A DNA stretch of 64,000 nucleotides from an uncultured Tropicimonas sp. (GCA_947497945.1 CANMIP010000030.1:1-64000), one strand, 5' to 3'. Counted from the stretch's first letter, positions 51,861 through 62,113 are shown. Program-made: numbers and translations. The notes: generated from the sequence alone by a model not told the origin.

Positions 51861-53393
51861 TCACAGCGGGATATTGTTGTGCTTCTTCCAGGGCATCGCT
51901 CGTTTCTTGTTCCGCAAGCTCGCAAAGGCCCGCGCCACCCGCAGCCGGGTCCGCCGCGGCAGGATCACCTCGTCGATAAAGCCCCGCTCGGCGGCGACAA
52001 ACGGATTGGCAAACCTGTCCTCGTAATCCTGCGTCAGCTGCGCGATCTTCTCCGCATCGCCCAGATCGGCGCGATGCAGGATCTCCACCGCTCCCTTGGC
52101 CCCCATCACCGCGATCTCGGCCGTCGGCCAGGCGTAGTTGATGTCGCCTTTCAGATGCTTGGAGGACATCACGTCATAGGCGCCGCCATAAGCCTTGCGG
52201 GTAATCACCGTCACCTTCGGCACCGTCGCCTCGCCAAAGGCGAAGAGCAGCTTCGCCCCGTGCTTGATCACACCGCCATATTCCTGGTCCGTCCCCGGCA
52301 TGAAGCCCGGCACATCGACCAGCGTCAGGATCGGGATCTCGAAGGCGTCGCAGAAGCGCACGAACCGTGCCGCCTTCTTCGAGCTGTCGATATCGAGACA
52401 GCCCGCCAGCACCATCGGCTGGTTGGCCACCACGCCCATCGTCTGCCCTTCCAGCCGGATGAAACCGGTGATGATATTCTTCGCGTGCTCCTCCTGGATC
52501 TCGAAGAAATCGCCCTCATCCGCCACCTTCAGGATCAGCTCCTTCATGTCATAGGGCGTGTGGGCATTGTCCGGCACCAGCGTGTCGAGGCTCTCGTCGA
52601 TCCGGTTGGGATCGTCGAAGAAGGGCCGCACCGGCGCCTTCTGCTGGTTGTTCATCGGCAGGAAATCGAAGAGCCGCCGGATCTCGACCAGCGTCTCGAC
52701 ATCGTTCTCGAACGCCCCATCGGCCACGCTGGATTTCTTGGTATGGGTGGAGGCCCCGCCCAGCTCTTCGGCTGTCACGACCTCGTTGGTCACCGTCTTC
52801 ACTACATCCGGGCCGGTGACGAACATGTAGGAGGTATCCTTCACCATGAAGATAAAATCCGTCATCGCAGGTGAATAGACCGCGCCGCCCGCGCATGGGC
52901 CCATGATGACCGAGATCTGCGGGATGATCCCCGAAGCCTCGATATTGCGCTGGAACACTTCGGCATAGCCGGCAAGGCTGTCCACGCCCTCCTGGATCCG
53001 CGCGCCGCCAGAATCGTTGATCCCGATCACCGGCGCGCCGTTCTGCACCGCCATATCCATGATCTTGCAGATCTTCTGCGCGTGGCTTTCCGAGAGCGAA
53101 CCGCCAAAGACGGTGAAATCCTGGCTGAACACATAGACCAGCCGGCCGTTGATCGTGCCCCAGCCGGTCACCACCCCGTCGCCGGCGGGCCTCTCGGCCT
53201 CCATGCCGAACTCGTGGCAGCGATGGGTGACGAACATGTCGAACTCTTCGAAGCTCTCCTCGTCCAACAGCAGTTCGATCCGCTCCCGCGCTGTCAGCTT
53301 GCCCTTCTTGTGCTGGGTGTCGATCCTTCGCTGGCCACCGCCAAGCCGGGCCGATGCACGCCGTCCCTCGAGCTCTTCCAGAATATCCCGCAT
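51861..53393 (-). CDS. pccB: Propionyl-CoA carboxylase beta (carboxyltransferase) subunit
   Basis: PccB transfers CO2 from biotin to propionyl-CoA. The 510-aa protein begins [20 protein letters not shown] and has the two-crotonase-domain carboxyltransferase architecture: [20 protein letters not shown] and [14 protein letters not shown] in the first half, and [33 protein letters not shown] and [16 protein letters not shown] in the second, read here in parts. Length is normal. Upstream, TTTGCAAA-type boxes at 53470-53518 suggest PccR control. The MFS gene is divergent. The carboxylase pair is split by four small genes, as in other Rhodobacterales. Confidence 0.97.
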   Translation of the reverse strand: MRDILEELEGRRASARLGGGQRRIDTQHKKGKLTARERIELLLDEESFEEFDMFVTHRCHEFGMEAERPAGDGVVTGWGTINGRLVYVFSQDFTVFGGSLSESHAQKICKIMDMAVQNGAPVIGINDSGGARIQEGVDSLAGYAEVFQRNIEASGIIPQISVIMGPCAGGAVYSPAMTDFIFMVKDTSYMFVTGPDVVKTVTNEVVTAEELGGASTHTKKSSVADGAFENDVETLVEIRRLFDFLPMNNQQKAPVRPFFDDPNRIDESLDTLVPDNAHTPYDMKELILKVADEGDFFEIQEEHAKNIITGFIRLEGQTMGVVANQPMVLAGCLDIDSSKKAARFVRFCDAFEIPILTLVDVPGFMPGTDQEYGGVIKHGAKLLFAFGEATVPKVTVITRKAYGGAYDVMSSKHLKGDINYAWPTAEIAVMGAKGAVEILHRADLGDAEKIAQLTQDYEDRFANPFVAAERGFIDEVILPRRTRLRVARAFASLRNKKRAMPWKKHNNIPL

Positions 53394-53469
53394 ATTCTTC
53401 TCCCCCAGGAATGTCCTTTCCAAACTCGTACCGCCCTCCGGGGGCACCCGAAAAGACCCTTTTGGAAAA

Positions 53470-53518
53470 TTTGCAAAAACTTGGCAATCAGGCGACTGCA
53501 AATTGCAAACAAGCAAAG
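53470..53518. promoter_or_regulatory. PccR-type boxes in the pccB / MFS divergent promoter
   Basis: TTTGCAAA (53470-53477) is followed by an imperfect TTGGCAA, then TGCAAATTGCAAA (53497-53509) and AGCAAAG (53512-53518). The repeats fit the TTTGCAAA-type direct-repeat sites reported for PccR upstream of pccB. They could also act on the divergent MFS-pccR side. Confidence 0.75.
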
Positions 53519-53576
53519 CGCCCGAAAGCCCTGCCCGCGATGGACTTCCCGCCCCCGAGGCCCTATCAGCGGCCCC

Positions 53577-54797
53577 ATGACAGCGCCTCGACAGGTCCAA
53601 TTTCTCGACCGCGCGACCCCGCCACATATCGTCACACTGGTCCTGCTCGCGGGGCTCTCGGCGATGAACATGTCCATCCTCCTGCCGTCGCTGCCGGCGA
53701 TGACAGAGGATTTCGGCACGGATTACGCGGTCATGCAACTCACGGTCTCGCTCTATCTCGCGACGACCGCCGTTGTGCAATTGTTCATCGGCCCGCTCTC
53801 GGACCGGTATGGCCGCCGACCCGTCGTGCTCTGGGCCATCGCGCTTTTCCTGCTGGCCACGCTCGGCTGCCTGCTCGCCCCGAACGCCACCACCTTTCTA
53901 GCCTTCCGCATGGCGCAGGCATCGGTCGCCGTCGGTCTCGTCCTGTCCCGCGCCATCGTCCGCGATGTCTATCCCCAGAACGAAGCCGCTTCCCGCATCG
54001 GCTATGTCACGATGGGCATGTCGCTCGTCCCGATGGTCGCCCCGATGATTGGCGGCGCGCTGGACGAGCTCTTCGGCTGGCACGCGATCTTCTACTTCCT
54101 CATCGCCTCCGGCCTCGCCCTCTTCTGGCTCTGCTGGCGCGACCAGGGCGAGACCGCACCCGACCTCGGCAGCAGCTTCTCGCAGCAATTTCGCGACTAT
54201 CCCGAGCTGCTGACCTCGCCGCGCTTCTGGGGCTACGCGCTCTGCGCCGCCTTCACCTCCGGCGCCTTCTTCGCCTTCCTCGGCGGCGCGCCCCTGACCG
54301 CAGATCATATCTTCCAGTTGACGCCGTTCTGGACCGGCATCTGCCTAGGCGCCCCGGCCATCGGCTACATGTTCGGCAATTTCCTCTCCGGTCGCCTCGC
54401 GGCGCGCACAGGGATCAACCCGCTGATCCTCTGGGGCACGGCGATCACCACCGTCGGCATGGCCGTCTCGCTCTGCCTTGGCCTCGCGGGGCTGCAAGGG
54501 CCGTTCCTCTTCTTCGGCCTCGTCACCACGCTCGGCATTGGCAACGGCCTCGTCATCCCCAACACCTCGGCCGGCCTGCTCTCGGTGCGGCCTCAGCTCG
54601 CGGGCACGGCAAGCGGCCTGGGCGGTTTCATCATGATCGGCGGCGGTGCGGCGCTTTCGGTTCTCGCCGGCCACATGCTCGAAGAGGCGACCACGCCCCT
54701 GCCCCTGCAATGGCTGATGTTCCTGTCATCCGCGCTCTCCCTTCTGGCCATGCTCATCGTGCTGCGGCGCGAGCAGCAATTGCGCCGCAGCACCTGA
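53577..54797 (+). CDS. Bcr/CflA-type MFS transporter
   Basis: The 406-aa protein has 12 predicted helices. It shows the MFS motif [16 protein letters not shown] near residue 79 and the antiporter-type motif in [19 protein letters not shown] near 125, typical of the Bcr/CflA drug-H+ antiporters. The N-terminal [32 protein letters not shown] is the family pattern. It is divergent from pccB and precedes pccR by 44 nt. Its substrate is unknown. The link to propionate metabolism is positional only. Confidence 0.87.
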   Translation: MTAPRQVQFLDRATPPHIVTLVLLAGLSAMNMSILLPSLPAMTEDFGTDYAVMQLTVSLYLATTAVVQLFIGPLSDRYGRRPVVLWAIALFLLATLGCLLAPNATTFLAFRMAQASVAVGLVLSRAIVRDVYPQNEAASRIGYVTMGMSLVPMVAPMIGGALDELFGWHAIFYFLIASGLALFWLCWRDQGETAPDLGSSFSQQFRDYPELLTSPRFWGYALCAAFTSGAFFAFLGGAPLTADHIFQLTPFWTGICLGAPAIGYMFGNFLSGRLAARTGINPLILWGTAITTVGMAVSLCLGLAGLQGPFLFFGLVTTLGIGNGLVIPNTSAGLLSVRPQLAGTASGLGGFIMIGGGAALSVLAGHMLEEATTPLPLQWLMFLSSALSLLAMLIVLRREQQLRRST

Positions 54798-54836
54798 TTT
54801 GCAAAGCTGCCAGCAGCAAAAGGCAAATCCGCAAAG
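54798..54836 (+). promoter_or_regulatory. PccR-type boxes directly upstream of pccR
   Basis: TTTGCAAA (54798-54805) abuts the MFS stop codon. It is followed by AGCAAAAGGCAAATCCGCAAAG (three GCAAA units) ending 5 nt before the pccR ATG. This position implies autoregulation. Confidence 0.72.
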
Positions 54837-54841
54837 CATCC

Positions 54842-56227
54842 ATGGCCCAGAAGAAGCTCTATGCCGGCGTCAAGCTGCGCGAAACCCGCACCCGGCTCGG
54901 CCTGACCCAAAAGGTTTTTGCCGCAAAGCTCGGGGTGTCCCTGCCCTATCTCAACCAGATGGAGAACAATCACCGGCCCGTCTCGACAACGGTCGTGCTG
55001 GCGCTGGCGCAGGAATTCGGCATGGATGTCACCGAGCTCAGTTCCGGCGACACCGAACGCCTCGTCTCCGACATGCGCGAAGCCCTCGCCGATCCGCTCT
55101 TCTCCGACACCCCGCCCCAGGCCGACCTGCGCCTGGCCGCCTCCAACGCCCCGGCCCTGACCCGCGCCTTCCTGGAACTGCATTCCGCCTATCGCCGGAC
55201 CCAGGAACGCATGGCCTCGCTCGACGCCGCTCTCGGCCAGCGGGCGGAATATGTGGCCGCCTCGCCCTGGGACGAGGTGCGCGACTTCTTTCACTATATC
55301 GACAATCACATCGACGCCGTCGATCGCGCGGCGGAGCATTTCGCTGGCAGCGATCCGATGGCGGCGGCGCATAAGGCACTTGAGGATCGGGGCATAACCC
55401 TGCGCGTCAGCGAGGAAACCGGCCTACGCAATTTCGACCCGGAGCGGCGCGTCCTGACCCTCGCCGCGCGCTCCGACACGGCCTCTCGCAATTTCCAGAT
55501 CCTGCACCAGCTTGCACTTATCACGCAAATGGACCTGCTGGAGGCCACGCTCGATCTGGCCCGGCTGCAAAGCGACGAATCCCGCGCCATTGCCCGGATC
55601 GGGCTGGCCAATTACTTCGCCGGCGCGGCCCTGCTGCCCTATAGTCGCTTCCGTGCCGCCGCGCAGGAGACCCGCCACGATATCGAGCGCCTCGCCTATC
55701 GCTTCGGCGCCTCGCTCGAACAGGTCATGCACCGGCTCTCGACATTGCAACGCATCGGCGACAAGGGCGTCCCCTTTTTCTTTGTCCGCGTCGACCAGGC
55801 CGGCAACATCACCAAGCGCCATTCGGCCACGCGGCTGCAATTCGCCCGGTTCGGCGGCGCCTGCCCGCTCTGGAACGTGCATCGCGCCTTCGAGACGCCG
55901 GGCCGTTTCCTGCGCCAGCTCGCACAGACGCCGGATGGCGAACGTTACCTGCTGCTGGCCCGGGATGTCTCCAAGCCGGCCCATGCCTGGCGCGCGCCCG
56001 ATCGCCGCTTCGCCATCGCGCTTGGCTGCGAGGTCAGCCACGCAGCCGGGCTCGTCTATGCGGACGGGCTGGATACCGGGAACGCGGACGCCTATGAGCC
56101 CATCGGCACCTCCTGCCGGATCTGCGAGCGGCGTGACTGCCACCAGCGCGCCATCCCGCCGCTGGAACGCAAGCTGCGTTTTCCGGTCAATCGCCGACAC
56201 CAACTGCCCTATGAGATCGACGAATGA
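54842..56227 (+). CDS. pccR: Short-chain fatty acyl-CoA regulator (XRE/ScfR family), PccR
   Basis: The 461-aa regulator has an N-terminal XRE HTH (about residues 8-65: VKLRETRTRLGLTQKVFAAKLGVSLPYLNQMENNHRP) and a long C-terminal region with the IrrE/ImmA-like and DUF2083 parts of ScfR proteins. Cysteine-rich C-terminal motif GTSCRICERRDCHQRA is conserved in the family and binds acyl-CoA-linked regulatory signals. Position beside pccB and TTTGCAAA boxes at pccB, pccA and its own promoter match the PccR system of Rhodobacter sphaeroides. Family members that control other acyl-CoA pathways (RamB-like, MccR-like) are alternatives, but context favours PccR. Confidence 0.9.
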   Translation: MAQKKLYAGVKLRETRTRLGLTQKVFAAKLGVSLPYLNQMENNHRPVSTTVVLALAQEFGMDVTELSSGDTERLVSDMREALADPLFSDTPPQADLRLAASNAPALTRAFLELHSAYRRTQERMASLDAALGQRAEYVAASPWDEVRDFFHYIDNHIDAVDRAAEHFAGSDPMAAAHKALEDRGITLRVSEETGLRNFDPERRVLTLAARSDTASRNFQILHQLALITQMDLLEATLDLARLQSDESRAIARIGLANYFAGAALLPYSRFRAAAQETRHDIERLAYRFGASLEQVMHRLSTLQRIGDKGVPFFFVRVDQAGNITKRHSATRLQFARFGGACPLWNVHRAFETPGRFLRQLAQTPDGERYLLLARDVSKPAHAWRAPDRRFAIALGCEVSHAAGLVYADGLDTGNADAYEPIGTSCRICERRDCHQRAIPPLERKLRFPVNRRHQLPYEIDE

Positions 56228-56233
56228 GGCGCC

Positions 56234-56896
56234 TCAGCGCCGCGCGGCGCGCCATCCCGCCGCCCGCGCCTCTGCCTCGCTGCAGAACCAGCGCTCGCCT
56301 TTTGCCTCGGTGATCCGGGTTGCGGCGTAATCGCGCTGACCGGGCATGTGATAGATGTGGCCGGACTTGGAGATATTGCCCTTGATCGCGCAGCCCGAGG
56401 CGGGCTTTGGCTGAGGCTGCGGTTGCGGCGCCTGCCCGGCGCGATAGGCTTCCGGCGGCAGGTGGTCGCCCTGCCAGAGCCCGCGAGCGGCAATAAAGGC
56501 GGCTTTCTCGGCATCCACATAATCGAGCGCGTATTTGCGATAGGCATGCGCGGCGCCACGCAAGACCATCTCCTCGCCGATATCCGCTCCGCGCAGATAG
56601 CATTTCGCCACCAGCCGGCCATAGCGATCCCGCTCGCGCCCCTCGCAGCGCAGCTCCGACCGACCGACGATATCGACAAGCTCTGCGCTCGCCCAGCGGC
56701 CACAGGCCCAACGCCCGCCACCCGCCGACTCGCAGCTCTGCTTGCTTTCGGGAGCGTCGATTCCATGCAGCCGCACAGTCTCCCCGGCGACCACCAGCGT
56801 GTCGCCGTCGATTACACGGGCCCGCCCCTCAAGGGCATGCACCATGACAGGCGCCGCCACGAGTAGCAGCGTCGCAATGCACCAGTTCCACCTCAT
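56234..56896 (-). CDS. Secreted thermonuclease (SNase-like) protein
   Basis: The 220-aa protein has a signal peptide (MRWNWCIATLLLVAAPVMVHA) and an SNase domain. The family motifs are VIDGDTLVVAGETVRLHGIDAPESKQ near residue 30, RCEGRERDRYGRLVAKCYL and EEMVLRGAAHAYRKYA, with conserved Asp, Arg and Glu residues. A Pro/Gln linker (PQPQPQPKPAS) leads to a C-terminal Cys-containing domain (CAIKGNISKSGHIYHMPG, then ERWFCSEAEARAAGW) that recurs at the end of many bacterial SNase proteins. The start at 56896 is set by the signal peptide. It is convergent with pccR, 6 nt apart. Confidence 0.88.
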   Translation of the reverse strand: MRWNWCIATLLLVAAPVMVHALEGRARVIDGDTLVVAGETVRLHGIDAPESKQSCESAGGGRWACGRWASAELVDIVGRSELRCEGRERDRYGRLVAKCYLRGADIGEEMVLRGAAHAYRKYALDYVDAEKAAFIAARGLWQGDHLPPEAYRAGQAPQPQPQPKPASGCAIKGNISKSGHIYHMPGQRDYAATRITEAKGERWFCSEAEARAAGWRAARR

Positions 56897-57171
56897 GCCG
56901 GCAAGCTCCCCCGCGCCAGTCCGCATGGCAAGCCGAAAGATCCGGCGTGGATAACAGGATGCCGCTGGGTCGGCGTTCTTTCGCGCACCGAAATCGAAGG
57001 AAAGCTACAAGGGCACTTCACCAGGTGGGCCAGTTGCGAATACTAGGACTGAACGCTGGCAGGCACGAAAACAAGGATGCTGGCCGGAGCGCGCCACGAC
57101 CTGCCCTTGCGTCCCGCCCCCCCTTCGCCTATGCCCTCGCGCGAACAACACGCAAAGGAGCGGGCGAAACA

Positions 57172-58410
57172 ATGCCTCTTCTGGTAATGAAATTCGGTGG
57201 CACCTCTGTCGCCACGCTGGACCGGATTCGCCGGGTCGCCAAGCGCGTCGGCCGTGAGGTCGCCAATGGCTATGATGTCATCGTCATCGTCTCCGCCATG
57301 GCCGGCAAGACCAACGAGCTGGTCGGCTGGGTCGAGGAAACCTCGCCGCTCTTCGACGCCCGCGAATATGATGCCGTCGTCAGCTCGGGCGAGAACGTGA
57401 CCGCCGGCCTGATGGCGCTGACGCTGCAGGAAATGGACGTGCCCGCGCGCTCCTGGCAGGGCTGGCAGGTGCCGCTCAAGACCTCTCCCGTCCATGCCGC
57501 GGCGCGGATCGAAGAGATCCCGACCGACAATATCAACGCCAAGTTCGCCGAGGGCATGAAAGTTGCCGTCGTCGCCGGATTCCAGGGCGTGACCGACGAA
57601 GGCCGCATCGCCACGCTGGGCCGCGGTGGCTCGGACACGACCGCCGTCGCCTTCGCCGCCGCCTTCGGCGCTGAGCGCTGCGATATCTATACCGATGTGG
57701 ACGGCGTCTACACGACCGACCCGCGCATCTCCTCGAAGGCCCGCAAGCTCGAGAAGATCGCCTTCGAGGAAATGCTGGAACTGGCATCGCTGGGCGCCAA
57801 GGTGCTCCAGACCCGCTCCGTCGAGCTCGCCATGCGCTACAAGGTGCCGCTGCGCGTGCTCTCGAGTTTCGAAGAATATGACCCCACCGCAGGCACGCTG
57901 GTCTGCGCCGAGGAGGAAATCATGGAAAGCAATGTCGTCTCTGGCGTCGCCTATAGCCGCGACGAAGCCAAGGTCACGCTGGTCTCGGTCGCCGACCGTC
58001 CCGGTGTCGCCTCCGCGATTTTCGGCACCCTCTCCGAGGCCGCCGTCAATGTGGACATGATCATCCAGAACATCTCCGAAGAAGGTCGCACCGACATGAC
58101 CTTCTCCTGCCCGACCAACCAGGTCGTCCGCGCCGACCGCGCCGTGCAGGAAGCCCGTGAAAAGGGGCTGATCAACTTCCACGACATCGTGGTCGACAAT
58201 GATGTCTGCAAGGTCTCGGTGGTCGGCATCGGCATGCGCTCCCACACGGGCGTCGCCGCGAAGATGTTCGATGCGCTCTCCGCCGAAGGAATCAACATTA
58301 AGGTCATCACGACATCAGAGATCAAGATCTCCGTCCTCGTGGACCGGAAATATCTGGAATTGGCGGTTCAGGCACTCCATGATGCCTTCGGGCTTGAAAA
58401 GGCGGGGTAG
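57172..58410 (+). CDS. lysC: Aspartate kinase
   Basis: LysC phosphorylates aspartate, the first step of the lysine, threonine and methionine pathway. The 412-aa protein has the KFGGTSVA motif at residues 7-14, VSSGENVTAGL, RGGSDTTAVAFAAA and TDVDGVYTTDPR in the kinase domain. Two C-terminal ACT domains (ADRPGVASAIFGTLSE and GIGMRSHTGVAAKMFDAL) provide allosteric feedback. Length is normal for the monofunctional class. AAAGGAG precedes the ATG at 57172. ptsP follows 32 nt downstream on the same strand, a common pairing in alphaproteobacteria. Confidence 0.96.
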   Translation: MPLLVMKFGGTSVATLDRIRRVAKRVGREVANGYDVIVIVSAMAGKTNELVGWVEETSPLFDAREYDAVVSSGENVTAGLMALTLQEMDVPARSWQGWQVPLKTSPVHAAARIEEIPTDNINAKFAEGMKVAVVAGFQGVTDEGRIATLGRGGSDTTAVAFAAAFGAERCDIYTDVDGVYTTDPRISSKARKLEKIAFEEMLELASLGAKVLQTRSVELAMRYKVPLRVLSSFEEYDPTAGTLVCAEEEIMESNVVSGVAYSRDEAKVTLVSVADRPGVASAIFGTLSEAAVNVDMIIQNISEEGRTDMTFSCPTNQVVRADRAVQEAREKGLINFHDIVVDNDVCKVSVVGIGMRSHTGVAAKMFDALSAEGINIKVITTSEIKISVLVDRKYLELAVQALHDAFGLEKAG

Positions 58411-58442
58411 TCACACCCCGTCGCCCCAAAGGGACGAGACAG

Positions 58443-60683
58443 GTGAGCGACACCCAGAGTGGCAGCAGGAGGCTGCTGGGCCGGCTTAAGCGGGCCCTTG
58501 CGGAGCCTGCCGAAGGGCAGGAACGGCTTGACCGCATCACCCGGCTGATCGCCGAGGAGATGGCGACCCCGGTCTGCTCGATCTACCTTTTCCGCGACGC
58601 CGAAACGCTGGAGCTCTGCGCCACCGAGGGCCTCAATCCCGAAGCCGTCCACAAGACCCGGATGCGCATGGGGGAAGGCCTCGTCGGCCGCGTCGCGCTC
58701 TCCACCAAGCCGATCAATACCGGCAATGCGCCCTCCGAGGCCGGTTTCCGCTACATGCCGGAAACCGGGGAGGAGCTGTTCTCCGCCTTCCTCGGCGTGC
58801 CGATCCAGCGCCTGGGCGAGAAGCTCGGCGTGCTGGTCGTGCAGTCGAAGGACACCAAGCCCTATAGCGAGGACGAGGTCTACGCGGCCGAGGTCGTCGC
58901 CATGGTGCTGGCCGAGATGACCGAGCTTGGCGCCTTCATCGGCGAAGGCGCGGCGATGTCGGCGCCGCACCAGAACCCGGTGATGCTGCGCGGGAGCGTC
59001 GGACAGGAAGGCGCCGCCGAGGGGCGGGTGCTGCTGCATGAAGCCCGGGTCGTCGTCACCAACCCCTTTGCCGATGACGCGGAATCGGAGCTTGCCCGCC
59101 TTCGCGAGGCGATCGAGAAGCTGCGCGGCGGCGTCGACGAGATGCTGACCGAGACGGATGTGGCCGACAAGGACCAGCGCGAGGTGCTGGAAGCCTACCG
59201 GATGCTCAGCAATTCCAAGGGCTGGATGCGGCGGATGCAGGCGGACATCTCGCGCGGCCTTTCCGCCGAAGCCGCGGTCGAGAAGGAACAGACCACCGCC
59301 CGCGCGCGCATGGAGCAGGTCCCCGACCCCTATCTGCGCGAGCGGCTGCACGATCTCGACGACCTGTCGAACCGCCTGCTGCGCATCCTGACCGGCCAGG
59401 GCACCGATACCGGCGTCGAGATGCCGGAGAACCCGGTGCTGGTGGCGCGCAATATCGGCCCGGGCGAGTTGCTGGCCTATGGGCGCGGCCTGCGCGGGAT
59501 CATCCTCGAAGAGGGATCTGTTGGCTCCCACGCCGCCATCGTCGCCCGCGCGCTGGCCATTCCGCTGGTGATCAATTGCGAACGCATCACCACCGAGGCG
59601 CTCAATGGCGACCACGTGCTGGTCGATGGCGAGCAGGGGATCGTGCACCTGCGCCCCGAGGAATCCGTCGCCACCGCCTTCCGCGACAAGATGGCGATGA
59701 TGACCAAGGCGCAGGAGCGCTACGCCTCCATCCGCCGCGTTCCCGCCACCACGGTCTACGGCCCCACGATCCGGCTCGAAATGAATGCCGGACTGATGGC
59801 CGACCTGCCCTCGCTGAAGAGTTCCGGCGCCGAGGGGGTCGGGCTTTTCCGCACCGAGCTGCAATTTCTCGTCCGCTCCAAGCTGCCCAGCCGGGGCGAT
59901 CTCGCGGCAACCTATGCCCGCGTGATCGACGCCTCCGGGGGCAAGCGCGTCGTCTTCCGCACACTCGATATCGGCTCCGACAAGGTGCTGCCCTACATGA
60001 AGCCGCAGGACGAGCCGAACCCGGCGCTCGGCTGGCGCGCCATCCGTGTCGGGCTCGACAAGCCGGGGGTCATGCGCATGCAACTCCAGGCGCTGATCCG
60101 CGGCGCAAACGGGCGGCCACTCTCGATCATGTTCCCCTTCGTGGCACAGTTCGAGGAGTTCCTGGCCGCGCGCCGGCATTTCCTCGACGAGTTGGACCGC
60201 GAGGAGCGGTTGGGCCATCCGCTGCCGTCGAAGATCGAGGTCGGCGCGATGCTGGAGACCCCCAGCCTTGCCTTCGCGCCCAAGCAGTTCTTCGAGATGG
60301 CCGATTTCATCTCGGTGGGCGGCAATGACCTGAAACAGTTCTTCTTCGCCGCCGACCGCGAGAACGAGCGCGTGCGCCGCCGCTATGACACGCTCAACGT
60401 TTCCTTCCTGACCTTCCTCGAATGGATTGTCATGCGTTGCAGCGAGACGAAGACGCCGCTGAGCTTCTGCGGCGAGGATGCCGGCCGGCCGGTCGAGGCG
60501 CTCTGCTTCGCCGCCATGGGATTCCGGACATTGTCGATGCGGCCGGCCTCCATCGGGCCGGTCAAGCACCTGCTGCGGCGCTCCAACCTGGCGGAGGTCC
60601 GCGAGATGATCGACGAGGCGCGGGCCTCGGGCGCGCAATCGGTGCGCCCGGCGGTGATGGACTGGTTGCGCCAGCAGGGCTGA
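58443..60683 (+). CDS. ptsP: PTS-Ntr enzyme I (phosphoenolpyruvate-protein phosphotransferase)
   Basis: PtsP transfers phosphate from PEP to NPr in the nitrogen-related PTS. The 746-aa protein has an N-terminal GAF domain (about residues 20-165), an NPr-binding helical domain, the phosphohistidine domain with the active His in GSVGSHAAIVARAL near residue 363, and the PEP-binding TIM barrel. That barrel shows EGVGLFRTELQFL, KRVVFRTLDIGSDK and DLKQFFFAADRENE. GTG at 58443 is the start, following GAGACAG-type sequence. The GAF domain senses small molecules such as glutamine or 2-oxoglutarate in relatives. It is probably cotranscribed with lysC. Confidence 0.95.
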   Translation: MSDTQSGSRRLLGRLKRALAEPAEGQERLDRITRLIAEEMATPVCSIYLFRDAETLELCATEGLNPEAVHKTRMRMGEGLVGRVALSTKPINTGNAPSEAGFRYMPETGEELFSAFLGVPIQRLGEKLGVLVVQSKDTKPYSEDEVYAAEVVAMVLAEMTELGAFIGEGAAMSAPHQNPVMLRGSVGQEGAAEGRVLLHEARVVVTNPFADDAESELARLREAIEKLRGGVDEMLTETDVADKDQREVLEAYRMLSNSKGWMRRMQADISRGLSAEAAVEKEQTTARARMEQVPDPYLRERLHDLDDLSNRLLRILTGQGTDTGVEMPENPVLVARNIGPGELLAYGRGLRGIILEEGSVGSHAAIVARALAIPLVINCERITTEALNGDHVLVDGEQGIVHLRPEESVATAFRDKMAMMTKAQERYASIRRVPATTVYGPTIRLEMNAGLMADLPSLKSSGAEGVGLFRTELQFLVRSKLPSRGDLAATYARVIDASGGKRVVFRTLDIGSDKVLPYMKPQDEPNPALGWRAIRVGLDKPGVMRMQLQALIRGANGRPLSIMFPFVAQFEEFLAARRHFLDELDREERLGHPLPSKIEVGAMLETPSLAFAPKQFFEMADFISVGGNDLKQFFFAADRENERVRRRYDTLNVSFLTFLEWIVMRCSETKTPLSFCGEDAGRPVEALCFAAMGFRTLSMRPASIGPVKHLLRRSNLAEVREMIDEARASGAQSVRPAVMDWLRQQG

Positions 60684-60952
60684 AACGCCGCGCGCCGCCT
60701 TGCCCGTCACGTGTTTGCGGGACCGCAGTTGCGCGATGTCCAAAAAGACAGTCCGCGAGGCTCCGTCCGCTGCTTGAGATTTCGGCCAGCGCAACTTAGC
60801 ATGGTGCGAAGACAGGGGCGCAGCCGTTTAGCGCGAGTGGCTGGCGCAGTAATCCCCAACCTGTCTTCGAAAGGTGACGAGGGCCCGTGACCGCGCGTCG
60901 GGCAGGTAACAAGTGCCCTGGCCGGCACACCGCGTTGGGGAGAGCTAAAGAC

Positions 60953-61261
60953 GTGAGCGATACTCTTATAGTCGAAATTCCAAGAACTCGAAGCGATACC
61001 GCGCGCCGTGTCCTGACCCGGATCGCCTGGCGCGGCTACATGCCGCCTGAATCCGGAGACTCTCCTGATGTGCAGTGGAAACTGCCTGCCGACCAGATCG
61101 ATCTGATCCGTTCCGTATTGCGGCGCAACCGGCGGCTTGCCGGCGATTCCGTCACCATCTGGGGCGCTGTCGACAGGGTCTGCGAGACCATTGCCAATGA
61201 ATCCGCGCGCCGCGGCGTGCGGCCGAATTACGGCTATGACTCCGGGCTGCCTCAGGGTTGA
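60953..61261 (+). CDS. Small conserved Rhodobacterales protein (DUF6280-like)
   Basis: A 102-aa soluble protein. I take GTG at 60953 as the start, giving VSDTLIVEIPRTRSDTARRVLTRI, with a GGGGAG stretch upstream. WRGYMPPESGDSPDVQWKLPADQIDLIRSVLRRNRRL and a GVRPNYGYDSGLPQG tail are visible. It resembles DUF6280, but I know no function. The upstream gap (60684-60952) has no other feature. It overlaps the convergent acetyltransferase gene by 10 nt. Confidence 0.68.
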   Translation: MSDTLIVEIPRTRSDTARRVLTRIAWRGYMPPESGDSPDVQWKLPADQIDLIRSVLRRNRRLAGDSVTIWGAVDRVCETIANESARRGVRPNYGYDSGLPQG

Positions 61262-61749
61262 TGCGCGGGCGGGTGGCCGGCTCCGGCCGCGCGCACGACC
61301 TTGCCGGAGATCCCCTCCCAGTCGCCGATGCCAAGCACGCGCTCGGGGTTTGTCGGCGGCGGCATGAGGACGCCGTCCAGCCGACGAAAACCGAAGCGCT
61401 GGTAATAGGGCGCATCCCCGACCAGAAGCATGCGCGACCAGCCGATCTCGCCGGCCCGCGCGGCCACGTCGCGAATCATCAGCCCGCCCAGGCCCTCGCC
61501 CTGCCGCGTGGGGTGAACCGCGACCGGCCCGATCAGCGCCGCGTTGCGGCCTGACACACGGACCGGCCAGACACGGATGGCGCCCGCAAGGATGCCGTCC
61601 TCGCGCGCCGTCAGGCACAGCCGGGCCACCCGGTCGACGCCCTCGCGCAACCGGTAGGATGACAGCGCCTCGCGACCGGGCGCGAAGCACAGGTCGAGAA
61701 GCGCCTCGACCTCCCACCAATCTTCCGCGGTTTCTTCGCTCAGTTGCAC
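61252..61749 (-). CDS. GNAT N-acetyltransferase
   Basis: The 165-aa protein has the GNAT motif A RQGEGLGGLMIRDVAARA near residue 82, preceded by ALIGPVAVHPT. LVGDAPYYQRFGFRRLDG is motif B. Acetyl-CoA is the donor and the substrate is unknown. The pattern YYQRFGF resembles YhbS-type acetyltransferases of housekeeping function. GTG at 61749 is the probable start. It converges with the DUF6280-like gene. Confidence 0.87.
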   Translation of the reverse strand: MQLSEETAEDWWEVEALLDLCFAPGREALSSYRLREGVDRVARLCLTAREDGILAGAIRVWPVRVSGRNAALIGPVAVHPTRQGEGLGGLMIRDVAARAGEIGWSRMLLVGDAPYYQRFGFRRLDGVLMPPPTNPERVLGIGDWEGISGKVVRAAGAGHPPAHQP

Positions 61750-62113
61750 GTTCTCGTCCCGTTGACCCGCTCGACGCCGGCCACCCCGGCCGGCCTCCCA
61801 GCGTTACCGCATTTCAGGCCGAGCTTGAATCGGAAAAGGCTTTCCGCGCAGGCTGTTCGGCCCCCGGGGCCGGAAAGCGGACAGACCGGCCGTTCGCCGT
61901 GGCGGCGCGAGATTCCCCGGCGCTGCACGGGCCCGACAGCGCCTGGCCCAGAGGTCAGGGGACCCGGCGCGCGAATGCCCGAAAACCGGGCGCCGACTGG
62001 CGTTATCTTGGCACATTTCGCCCCCTTTGCTCCGCTCCCCCTTGCCCCTCCGTTCCGGAGCCGTTTCAGTGGCGCCGCCGGACACGGCGCTGGTCAGTCA
62101 GGAAGGAAAGCGA
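61750..62113. other. Gene-free stretch upstream of apt
   Basis: About 360 bp without a believable coding frame. mtnP, a frequent upstream neighbour of apt in Rhodobacterales, is absent. GC-rich short inverted repeats such as GGCCGGCC/GGCCGGCC occur near 61782-61800, but no clear promoter was resolved. Confidence 0.45.

Noticed and set aside
58368-60794. 808-codon minus-strand frame opposite ptsP
   Set aside because: It covers exactly the ptsP gene, which has all enzyme I motifs; the antisense product has no recognisable domain.
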